64,000 nt of DNA from CAWEQW01 sp963811365 (lineage in GTDB: Bacteria; Actinomycetota; Actinomycetes; Propionibacteriales; Nocardioidaceae). The stretch is taken from the NCBI GenBank assembly GCA_963811365.1, contig CAWEQW010000012.1, positions 124,001-188,000 on the forward strand. The letters run 5' to 3'. Below are positions 34,955-42,845 of this stretch, piece after piece. Made by a program: the position numbers and the translations under genes. Under the pieces are notes generated by a model. The model was not told where the DNA came from, ran no database searches, and saw only the letters and a list, made by a program, of their open reading frames with translations. Each line of letters begins with the position of its first letter. Positions within the stretch are counted from its first letter, which is position 1.

Positions 34955-35257
34955 TCAGTCCGCGTGCCCCCCGTCGAGGGCACGCCGGTCGGCGTCGACG
35001 TCGAACGGCTCGGGGCCGCCGGGGTCGGTCGGGGCACCGGCGTTGGCCATCACCACGGCGACGTACGGGAGCACGAACGAGGCGGTGATGAAGGCCCACA
35101 TGTACCAGTGCCCGCGGAAGACGACTGCCAGCACGAAGCACAGCGTCCTGATCGACATCGAGATGACGTAGCGACGCTGCCGCCCGCTGATGTCGTCGCT
35201 GCGACTGGTGCGGGCCGCGGTGGTGATCCGGATCGGCTCCGGCTCCCTGCGAGCCAT
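34955..35257 (-). CDS. DUF3099 membrane protein
   Basis: 100-residue actinobacterial protein: basic N-terminus (ARREPEPIRITTAARTSRSDD), the conserved DISGRQRRYVISMSIRTLCF, and two transmembrane helices separated by FRGHWYMW, then a short acidic cytoplasmic tail. ATG at 35257 preferred over the longer upstream frame. Function unknown. Confidence 0.8.
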   Translation of the reverse strand: MARREPEPIRITTAARTSRSDDISGRQRRYVISMSIRTLCFVLAVVFRGHWYMWAFITASFVLPYVAVVMANAGAPTDPGGPEPFDVDADRRALDGGHAD

Positions 35258-35349
35258 GCGGCCCACCGTACGTCGTCGGCTCCGGGGATCACAGCGCCGC
35301 TCTACGATGCGAAGGTCACGCCGGAAACCACCCATCCGAGGAGCCCTTC

Positions 35350-35562
35350 ATGACGAACCGTACCTACCGCGTCACCGAGATCGTCGGCACGTCGCCGGAC
35401 GGCATCGACCAGGCCATCCGCAACGGGATCGAGCGGGCGTCGAGCACGTTGCGGCACCTCGACTGGTTCGAGGTCACCCAGGTCCGCGGCCAGGTCAAGG
35501 ACGAGACCGTCGAGCACTTCCAGGTCGGCCTCAAGCTGGGCTTCCGGCTCGAGGACGACTGA
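35350..35562 (+). CDS. Dodecin-family flavin-binding protein
   Basis: 70-residue dodecin: VTEIVGTSPDGIDQAIRNGIERASSTLRHLDWFEV and VEHFQVGLKLGFRLEDD match the small dodecameric flavin/CoA storage protein, including the Trp of LDWFEV that stacks on the isoalloxazine. ATG 35350 follows GAGGAGC. Probably monocistronic; diverges from DUF3099. Confidence 0.92.
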   Translation: MTNRTYRVTEIVGTSPDGIDQAIRNGIERASSTLRHLDWFEVTQVRGQVKDETVEHFQVGLKLGFRLEDD

Positions 35563-35896
35563 GCCGGACCGCCGGAGCGCGAGAGTCGAGACCACCGCGA
35601 CCACCGCGACCACCGCGACCACCGCGACGGCCGCCGAGGCGACGAACGCGGCGGACAGGCGTCGGTGGTGTGGCGACGGTGGCCGACCGGGGCGACCTCC
35701 CCGCCGACGCGGTCCAGCCGATGCTCGAGGTCATCGCGGACGGGCTGCTCCGGCAGGCCGCCTCGGAGCCGACGACTCGCGGGCGGCTCGGGGCCGGGCC
35801 CGGGCCGCCGACCGATTACAGGTAACCCACCGGTAGCCGCTAGCGTCGGCGGGCAGACACCCGGGACACCTGCCCAGGCCCGTGAGAGGGGAACCC
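35563..35896. other. Intergenic region with 9-bp tandem repeat and a doubtful short frame
   Basis: Four perfect copies of GACCACCGC occur at 35590-35625. Downstream, GTG 35670 to TAA 35825 could encode 51 residues (VATVADRGDLPADAVQPMLEVIADGLLRQ...), with helix-like composition resembling the tail of a larger protein, but with no Shine-Dalgarno. It may be a remnant. TAGCGT at 35841-35846 is a likely -10 for fabG. Confidence 0.4.
35841..35846 (+). promoter_or_regulatory. Probable fabG-fabI promoter -10 (TAGCGT)
   Basis: TAGCGT lies 50 nt before the fabG GTG, leaving room for a leader containing GAGAGGGGAA just before the start. A weak TTACAG at 35816 is too far (19 nt) to be a confident -35. 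Confidence 0.4.
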
Positions 35897-36601
35897 GTGA
35901 GCAAGTCCGTACTCGTCACCGGCGGCAACCGGGGGATCGGCCGTGCGATCGCCGAGGCGTTCGTCGCCGAAGGCGACAAGGTGGCGATCACCTACCGCAG
36001 CGGCGAGCCCCCGCAGGGCATGCTCGGGGTCCGTTGCGACGTCACCGACGCCGCCTCGGTCGAGGCCGCCTTCGCGCAGGTCGAGCAGACCCATGGCCCG
36101 GTCGAGGTGCTGGTCGCGAACGCCGGGATCACCAAGGACACCTTGATGCTGCGGATGAGCGACGAGGACTGGGACGACGTGATCGCCACCAACCTGACCG
36201 GGTCCTTCCGGGTCGCCAAGCGGGCGGCCAAGGGAATGCTGCGGCAGCGGCGCGGCCGGATCATCTTCATCTCCTCGGTCGTCGGCCTGCTCGGCTCGGC
36301 GGGCCAGGTCAACTACGCCGCCAGCAAGTCCGGCCTGGTCGGGATGGCCCGCTCGCTCGCCCGCGAGCTCGGCAGCCGCTCGATCACCGCCAACGTGGTG
36401 GCTCCCGGGTTCGTCGAGACCGAGATGACCGCTGTCCTGCCGGAGGAGACGAAGGCGCAGTACCAGGCGCAGATCCCGCTCGGTCGCTACGCCACCACCG
36501 ACGAGGTCGCCTCGGTCGTGACCTGGCTGGCGTCCGACGGCGCCGGCTACGTCACCGGAGCGGTCATCCCGGTCGACGGCGGCCTCGGCATGGGCCACTG
36601 A
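35897..36601 (+). CDS. fabG: 3-oxoacyl-ACP reductase FabG
   Basis: 234-residue SDR reductase of type II fatty acid synthesis, close to mycobacterial FabG1/MabA. Cofactor motif TGGNRGIGRAIAEAF, NAG motif ANAGITKDTLMLRM, catalytic Ser in FISSVVGLLGSAGQ, and YAASK for Tyr-x3-Lys are all present. GTG 35897 (SKSVLVTGG) follows GAGAGGGGAA. Operon with fabI, 28 nt downstream, as in mycobacteria (fabG1-inhA). Confidence 0.95.
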   Translation: MSKSVLVTGGNRGIGRAIAEAFVAEGDKVAITYRSGEPPQGMLGVRCDVTDAASVEAAFAQVEQTHGPVEVLVANAGITKDTLMLRMSDEDWDDVIATNLTGSFRVAKRAAKGMLRQRRGRIIFISSVVGLLGSAGQVNYAASKSGLVGMARSLARELGSRSITANVVAPGFVETEMTAVLPEETKAQYQAQIPLGRYATTDEVASVVTWLASDGAGYVTGAVIPVDGGLGMGH

Positions 36602-36629
36602 CCTCACACACACGAAGGAGCACGACGAC

Positions 36630-37400
36630 ATGGGAGTTCTCGAGGGCAAGCGCATCCTGGTCGCCGGGGTCACGATGGACACCTCCATCGGGTTCGCCGT
36701 GGCGCGGATCGCGCAGGAGCAGGGCGCGACGGTGCTCGTGTCGAACTTCGGCAGGGCGCTGGGCATCACGCGGCGGATCGTCGGACGGCTGCCTCAGCCC
36801 ACGCCGGTGCTCGAGCTCGACGTCACCGACCCCGACCACCTCGAGCGGCTGCCCGAGCTGGTCCGTGAGCACGTCGACGGGCTCGACGGGGTGGTGCACT
36901 CGATCGCCTACGGCAACCCCGAGACGCTGCTCGGCGGCAGGTTCCTCGACGGTCCCTGGGAGGACGTGGCCCAGGCCGTCCAGGTGTCGGCGTACTCCCT
37001 GAAGTCGCTGTCCAGGGCCTGCCTGCCGCTGATGGCCGGCGGTGGCGCCGTGGTCGGGATGACCTTCGACGCGACGGTCGCCTGGCCGGCGTACGACTGG
37101 ATGGGCGTGGCCAAGGCGGGGCTGGAGTCGTGCGCCCGGTACCTCGCGCGCGACCTCGGGCCGCAGGGGGTGCGGGTCAACCTGGTCTCCGCCGGACCGC
37201 TCAAGACCCTCGCCGCGAAGGCGATCCCCGGCTTCGAGCAGCTCGAGGCGATGTGGAGCGACCGCTCCCCGCTGGGCTGGGACAACACCGACGCGGAGCC
37301 GACCGCCCGCGCCGTGGTCGCCCTGCTCTCGGACCTCTTCCCCGCAACGACCGGCGAGATCGTGCACGTCGACGGCGGCTACCACGCGATGGGCGCCTGA
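36630..37400 (+). CDS. fabI: Enoyl-ACP reductase FabI (InhA type)
   Basis: 256-residue NADH-dependent enoyl-ACP reductase: GKRILVAGVTMDTSIGFAVA for the nucleotide site, VHSIAYGNPETLLGG, and the active-site region FDATVAWPAYDWMGVAKAGLES with the expected Tyr and Lys. C-terminus EIVHVDGGYHAMGA. Preceded by AAGGAG. It completes the elongation cycle with FabG. Confidence 0.95.
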   Translation: MGVLEGKRILVAGVTMDTSIGFAVARIAQEQGATVLVSNFGRALGITRRIVGRLPQPTPVLELDVTDPDHLERLPELVREHVDGLDGVVHSIAYGNPETLLGGRFLDGPWEDVAQAVQVSAYSLKSLSRACLPLMAGGGAVVGMTFDATVAWPAYDWMGVAKAGLESCARYLARDLGPQGVRVNLVSAGPLKTLAAKAIPGFEQLEAMWSDRSPLGWDNTDAEPTARAVVALLSDLFPATTGEIVHVDGGYHAMGA

Positions 37401-37467
37401 CCCCCTTCCTGGTCGCCTGCGGTCCCGCCGGTCTGCGCCGCGGGGGCGACCGCAGACGAATCGGGGG

Positions 37468-37473
37468 TAGCGT
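37468..37473 (+). promoter_or_regulatory. -10 hexamer TAGCGT, leaderless start of the Mur-ligase gene
   Basis: TAGCGT ends 6 nt before the GTG at 37480; no Shine-Dalgarno is visible. Confidence 0.5.
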
Positions 37474-37479
37474 GCCGCC

Positions 37480-39174
37480 GTGACGTCCGCGCTGGTCGAG
37501 CTCCGGGTCCTCGAAGGGCCGAACCTCTACTTCCCCCGGGCGGCCGTGAAGCTCACGCTGGACCTCACCGGGCTGGTCGAGGCGAGCGAGGAGCGCGCCA
37601 CGTCGTTCGCCGACCGGGTCGCCCTGGCCCGGCCCCGTCCCGGCGCTCCGGGCAGCGGCTTCCGGCAGCGGTTCGCGACCCGGGCGGTGGCCCGGCTGCT
37701 GCGCCAGGTCGCCCGCGAGGCCGGCACCACCCGGCTCGCGGTCCGGGTCCGGCCCACCAACGACGTGCACCAGGTCGTGGTGGCCTACCCGTGGCGCGGC
37801 CGGACCCGGGCGGAGCTCCTCGGCCGGGCCGTGGCCGAGGTTCTCGACGCGCTGCCAGGCGGCGACCTCGACGCCCTCGTGGGCCGGGCCGCGGCACGGG
37901 TCCGCGACGCCGAGCCGGGCCCGGCGCCGACCACCCTCAGGCCCCGGGTGCCGGTCGTCGCCGTCACCGGCACCAACGGCAAGACGACCACCTCCCGGAT
38001 GGTCGCGCACATCGGCCGTACGGCGGGCCTGCACGTCGGCTGGTCGAGCACCGACGGGATATACGTCGACGGCGTGCTCGTCGAGCACGGCGACTACTCC
38101 GGTCCCAGCGGCGCCGGACGCGTGCTGGCGCACCGCGAGGTCCAGCTCGCGGTCACCGAGACCGCCCGCGGCGGCATCCTGCTCAAGGGCATCGGCGTCG
38201 CCTGGAACGACGTCTCGGTCGTCACCAACGTCTCCGCGGACCACCTCGGCATGCACGGCATCGACACCCTCGACCAGCTCGCCGAGGTCAAGGCCGTGGT
38301 GCCGCACATCACCCGGCGTGACGGCTGGGCGGTGCTCAACGGGGACGACCCACGGGTGCTGGCGATGCGGGCGGTGGCGCGGGCGCGGACCTGGGTGTTC
38401 TCGCGCGACCCGGACTCACCCGCCGTCCGTGAGGCGCTGTCCGACGGGGGCCGGGCCACGACGGTGATCGACGGCTGGGTCAGCGTGCTGCGCCCCGGCG
38501 CCGACCCGGACCCGCTGGTCGAGCTCGCTGACGTGCCGATGACGCTCGCCGGGCTGTCCCGGTTCAACGTCGAGAACGCGCTCGCCGCGGCGTCCGCCGC
38601 GCTCGCCGTCGGGCTGCCCCGGGCCGCGGTCGTCGAGGGACTGGCCGGGTTCCGCCCCGACCCCGAGCACAACCCGGGCCGGATGAACCTGTTCAGCCTC
38701 GACGACGTGACCGTCGTCGTCGACCTCGCGCACAACGAGGCGGGTCTCGAGGCGCTGCTGGAGATCATGGCCGGCGTACGGCGGCCGGGCTCGCGGCTGC
38801 TGCTCGCCATGGGGGCCGTCGGCGACCGCACCGACGACCTCGTCGAGCAGCTCGGTGAGATGGGCGCGCGGGACGCCGACGTCGCGGTGGTCGCCCACAA
38901 GCAGCGCTACCTGCGCGGCCGGACGACCGAGGAGCTCGACGCGCTGTTCCGCGCCGGGGCGGCGCGGGTGGGGGTCCCCGACCTGGCGGTATACCCGACC
39001 GAGGTGGACGCGCTCGCCGACCTGGCCGGGCAGGCGAAGCCCGGGGACGTGGTCGGCGTGATGTGCCACGAGGACCGGCAGGGCGTCTACGACTGGCTGA
39101 GCGCGCACGGCGCGACGGTGGACGACCCGGACACCCTGCGCGCGAAGGCAAGCGTGCTACCGGCCGGTAAGTAA
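37480..39174 (+). CDS. Mur ligase family protein resembling CphA without its ATP-grasp domain
   Basis: 564-residue protein. N-terminal ~110 residues (ELRVLEGPNLYFPRAAVKLT) resemble the start of cyanophycin synthetase (YRGANVWSYERAIHLVVDL in the CphA at 58317-61118). The Mur-ligase module follows: P-loop AVTGTNGKTTTSR near residue 165, GGILLKGIG, VSADHLGMHGIDT, NVENALAAASAAL, and DLAHNEAGLEALL. The ATP-grasp domain that lies between these parts in CphA is absent. It may ligate an amino acid onto a peptide or related acid; the substrate is unknown. GTG start, leaderless-type promoter, followed by a hairpin. Confidence 0.8.
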   Translation: MTSALVELRVLEGPNLYFPRAAVKLTLDLTGLVEASEERATSFADRVALARPRPGAPGSGFRQRFATRAVARLLRQVAREAGTTRLAVRVRPTNDVHQVVVAYPWRGRTRAELLGRAVAEVLDALPGGDLDALVGRAAARVRDAEPGPAPTTLRPRVPVVAVTGTNGKTTTSRMVAHIGRTAGLHVGWSSTDGIYVDGVLVEHGDYSGPSGAGRVLAHREVQLAVTETARGGILLKGIGVAWNDVSVVTNVSADHLGMHGIDTLDQLAEVKAVVPHITRRDGWAVLNGDDPRVLAMRAVARARTWVFSRDPDSPAVREALSDGGRATTVIDGWVSVLRPGADPDPLVELADVPMTLAGLSRFNVENALAAASAALAVGLPRAAVVEGLAGFRPDPEHNPGRMNLFSLDDVTVVVDLAHNEAGLEALLEIMAGVRRPGSRLLLAMGAVGDRTDDLVEQLGEMGARDADVAVVAHKQRYLRGRTTEELDALFRAGAARVGVPDLAVYPTEVDALADLAGQAKPGDVVGVMCHEDRQGVYDWLSAHGATVDDPDTLRAKASVLPAGK

Positions 39175-39187
39175 CCAACGTCGGAGC

Positions 39188-39208
39188 CGGGGGGTCTTTC
39201 GGCCCCCG
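39188..39208 (+). terminator. GC hairpin after the Mur-ligase gene
   Basis: CGGGGG and CCCCCG form a 6-bp stem with a 9-nt loop, 13 nt after the stop codon and before the etfB promoter. No U-tract follows. Confidence 0.5.
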
Positions 39209-39229
39209 ACCGCCGCCCGGTTCGTTGCC

Positions 39230-39235
39230 TAGCGT
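39230..39235 (+). promoter_or_regulatory. Probable -10 of the etfBA-lipid synthase operon (TAGCGT)
   Basis: TAGCGT is 38 nt before the etfB ATG, with an ACAGGAGC Shine-Dalgarno between. No good -35. It is the only promoter-like element I see ahead of the 18-kb co-directional gene set. Confidence 0.4.
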
Positions 39236-39273
39236 CGTCTTGAGAGCGCAGGACGACGACAGGAGCTCGCCTC

Positions 39274-40057
39274 ATGAAGATCGTGGTGCTGGTCAAGCAC
39301 GTGCCCGACCCGACGGCGACGGTGCAGTACGCCGACGACGGGACGCTCGACCGGGCGGCACTCGACGGACACCTCTCCGAGCTCGACGAGTACGCCGTCG
39401 AGCAGGCCGTCACGCTCGTCGAGAAGGGGCTGCCGGCCACCGTCACGTGCCTGACCATGGGCCCCGCGCGTGCCGTCGACGGTCTCCGGAAGGCGCTGGC
39501 CATGGGCGGCGACGACGCGGTGCACGTCGTGCGACGACGCGCTGCACGGCTCGGACGCCCTGGCCACCTCGCTGGTGCTGGCCGCGGCGCTGGACCGCAT
39601 CGGCTTCGACCTGGTGGTCTGCGGCATGGCGTCCACCGACGGCGAGATGTCGGTGGTCCCGGCGATGCTGGCCGACCGGCTCGGCGTGCCCCAGCTGACC
39701 TTCGCCGGAGCGCTGAGCGTCGCCGACGGGGTCGGTGACGGGTGCGCCGCGACGGCGACGCGGCCGTCGAGGAGGTCGAGGCGCCGCTGCCCGCGCTGGT
39801 CTCGGTCACCGACCAGACCGGCGAGGTCCGCTACCCCTCCTTCAAGGCGATCCTGGCCGGCAAGAAGAAGCCGGTGACGACCTGGTAGCCTGGCGGACCT
39901 CGGGGTCGACCCCGCGCTGGTCGGGGTCGCCGGCGCGGCGACCGCGGTGCGCAGCGTTACCCCGACGCCTCCCCGGCAGGCCGGCACCGTCGTCGTCGAC
40001 GACGGCGAGGGCGCCGCGCGGATCGCCGACTTCCTCGTCGCCCAGAAGCTGCTCTGA
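39274..40057 (+). CDS. etfB: Electron transfer flavoprotein beta subunit (three indels)
   Basis: About 260 residues after correction. EtfB binds AMP and, with EtfA, carries electrons from acyl-CoA dehydrogenases. Recognisable parts: MKIVVLVKHVPDPTATVQY, the loop ALHGSDALATSLVLAAAL, VVCGMASTDGEMSVVPAMLA, and PSFKAILAGKKKPVTTWSLA. Breaks near 39527 (+1), 39745 (-1) and 39887 (+1, creating a TAG) separate these. With them repaired the length is a whole number of codons. First gene of the operon with etfA, an acyl-CoA dehydrogenase and the lipid synthase. Confidence 0.9.
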
Positions 40058-40092
40058 TCCGAATCCCCCGGCACCCTGCGAAGGAGACAGTC

Positions 40093-41066
40093 GTGGCCGA
40101 GATCCTCGTCCTGGCCGAGACGCACCGACGGCGTGGTCCGCAAGGCCACCCTCGAGCTGCTCACCCTCGCGCGCCGGCTCGGCGAGCCCGTGGCACTGGT
40201 GTGCGGACCCGCCGACGACGGTGCTGCTGAAGGTGCTCGGCGAGTACGGCGCCACCGTCGTGCACGTCGCCGAGCGACCCGGACCTCGACGGACTACCTG
40301 GTCGCGCCCAAGGTCGACGTCCTCGTCGACCGTGGTCCAGCCGACCGCGCCCGCCGCCGTGCTGGTCGACGGCCGGGCCGGAGGGCACCGAGGTCGCCGC
40401 GCGAGCCGCCGTCCGGCTGGACTCGGGGATCGTCACCGAACGCCGTCGACGTGGTCACCGGCGACGGCGGTCCGCTGGTCACGCAGTCGGTGTTCGCGGG
40501 CACCTGGACGGCGCGGTAGCCAGGTCGTGCGCGGCACCCCGATCATCACCGTGCGGCCCAACGCGGTCGCCCCGGAGGCCGCGCCGGTCCAGCCCCGTCG
40601 TCGAGCCGGTCACGGTCGAGCCTCAGCGACGCCGCACGCGCGTCGCGGGTGGTCGCGCGCACGGCCAAGAGCGGGACCGGCCGGCCCGACCTCGCCGACG
40701 CCTCGGTCGTCGTCGCCGGCGGCCGCGGGATGGGCTCCGCCGAGGCGTTCGGCCTGCTCGAGCGAGCTCGCCGACGCGCTCGGCGGCGCGGTCGGCGCGT
40801 CGCGGGCCGCGACCGACCTCGGGTGGTACGGCCACGACTTCCAGATCGGCCAGACCGGCAAGACCGTGGCGCCCCAGCTCTACCTCGCCGCCGGCATCTC
40901 CGGCGCCATCCAGCACCGCGCCGGGATGCAGGGGTCGCGGACGATCGTGGCGATCAACAAGGACCCGAAGGCGCCCATCTTCGCCATCGCGGACCTCGGC
41001 GTGGTCGGCGACGCGCACACCGTGCTGCCCGCACTCGCCGCCGAGGTGCGCCGACGCAAGGGCTGA
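40093..41066 (+). CDS. etfA: Electron transfer flavoprotein alpha subunit (about eleven indels)
   Basis: About 320 residues after removing eleven apparent one-base insertions, which makes the length divisible by three. FAD-binding C-terminal domain: ADASVVVAGGRGMGS, GASRAATDLGWYGHDFQIGQ, and the conserved GQTGKTVAPQLYLAAGISGA, GSRTIVAINKDPKAPIF. The N-terminal domain is spread over three frames (ILVLAE, GEYGATVVHVAE, VAPKVDVLVD). GTG 40093 follows AAGGAGA. 35 nt after etfB; a partner of EtfB. Confidence 0.92.
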
Positions 41067-41115
41067 CCGGCGACGTCGCCGCCCACCGCCGCCCACCGAC
41101 GAAAGGGAACCTGCC

Positions 41116-42823
41116 ATGACCGACACCACCGCAGCCCCCGTCCACGCCGGTGACGGCCTGGACCTCGGCACCCTCGACCTGATGCTGGAGGCGCTCGGCG
41201 ACTTCGTCTCCGCCGAGCTCCCCGAGAGCCGGATGCTCGAGCTCGACCACGAGGACACCTGCCCCGAGGACACCGTCCGGGCGATGTGCAGCGACGCGCT
41301 CGGCGTCCAGCTGGTCTTCATCCCCGAGGAGTACGGCGGGATGGGCGGCGGCGCCTTCGACTCCTACCGGGTGTGCGAGCGGATGGCCCGGGTCGACATC
41401 GGCCTGGGCACCTCGGTCTTCGCGACCTTCCTGGGCAGCGACCCGATCCTGATGGGAGGCACCGAGGAGCAGCGCAAGGAGTGGCTGGGCCGGATCGCCG
41501 AGCAGGGGATCGTCTTCGCCTACGGCGCCACGGAGCCGGAGGCCGGCAGCGACCTCGGCGCGATGACGACCGACGGCGGTCCCGGTGGACGACGTCGGCG
41601 ACGGCAGCCCCGGCTACCGGATCACCGGCCGCAAGCAGTGGATCAGCAACGGCAGCATCGCCGACGCCTGCACGGTCCTGGCGATGGCCCCGGGCGGCCC
41701 GTAGCTGGTTCGTCGTGGAGCGCGGCGCGGACGGGCTTCTCCTCGGCGCCGCCGGAGGACAAGCACGGGATCCGGCTGTCGAACACCGCCGCGCTGTTCC
41801 TCGACGACGTGGTCGTGCCGGCCGACCGACCTCGTGGGCGGCGTCGAGGGGCGCGGGCTCGTCCAGGCCCAGCAGGTCTTCGGCTACACCCGTCTGATGG
41901 TCGCCGCGTTCGGGCTGGGCGGCGGCTGGGAGGCGATGGACCGGGCGATCCGGTACTCGACCCAGCGCGTGCAGGGCGGCGCGCCGCTGAGCGAGAAGCA
42001 GGGCTACACCCACAAGCTGGTCGTCCCGCACGTCGTCCGGCTCGAGGCGGCCCGCGCCGTCGTCGAGGAGACCGCCACGCCGGATCGACGCGGGCGAGGG
42101 CGACGATGGCGCGCTCAACACCGAGGGCGCGATCGCGAAGTACCTGGCCACCGAGGCCGGCGTCGCGGCGGCGGACGCGGCGATCCAGGCGCACGGCGGC
42201 TACGGCTACACCCGCCCCTACCTGGTGGAGAAGATCCGCCGCGACGTGCGGATCACCACCATCTACGAAGGCACCTCCGAGATCATGGAGATGACCATCG
42301 CGCGCGACCGGTGGCAGCAGCACCTCAAGACCGCGAGGCGCGCACTACCCGACCTGGCGGCGGCAGCTGCGCGCCCTGCACGCGCCGGCACCCCGCGGTG
42401 GGCGCGGACGCGACGGCACTCGCCCTGGAGTGTCTCGCCGGCGTCCTCGAGGCGTGCCGCGTCGGGCGGCTCACCCGCAACCAGCACGTCCTGCTGCGGC
42501 TCGGCGAGCTGGTCGCCTACGCCGAGGCGGCCGCCGCCCTGGTCCGCCGGGCCGTCGCGGCGGCGGAGGGAGCGCTGCCCGACAAGGCGGACCGGCGGTT
42601 CGACGCCGACGGGCTGGCCGCGATCAGCCGGGTCTTCGCCCGCGAGGCCGCGCTCCGGGTCGCCGAGGAGGGGGTGCGCTGGGTGTCCGGCGCCGCCGAT
42701 CCCGGAGCGGCCACCGCGCTGCTCGCCGGCCTGCCCGTCGAGCCGGTGCGCGCCGCCCAGGCCGGGCTGCTCGCCGACATGGACGCCGTCGCCGACGCCC
42801 TCTACGACCGCGCCACCGCCTGA
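41116..42823 (+). CDS. Acyl-CoA dehydrogenase (about seven indels)
   Basis: About 566 residues after correction, longer than the ~380-residue standard family because of a C-terminal extension (from about residue 410) of helical Ala-rich sequence. FAD/substrate motifs: FAYGATEPEAGSDLGAMTT, GRKQWISNG, the catalytic region AIQAHGGYGYTRPYLVEKI and DVRITTIYEGTSEIMEM. Breaks lie near 41584, 41702, 41730, 41830, 42082, 42337 and 42392. It sits between etfA and the lipid synthase, so it may deliver or accept electrons through the adjacent ETF and could supply a saturation or desaturation step for the synthase product. ATG 41116 follows GAAAGGGAA. Confidence 0.9.
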
Positions 42824-42845
42824 CGCGACCAGCAAGGAACCAGCC

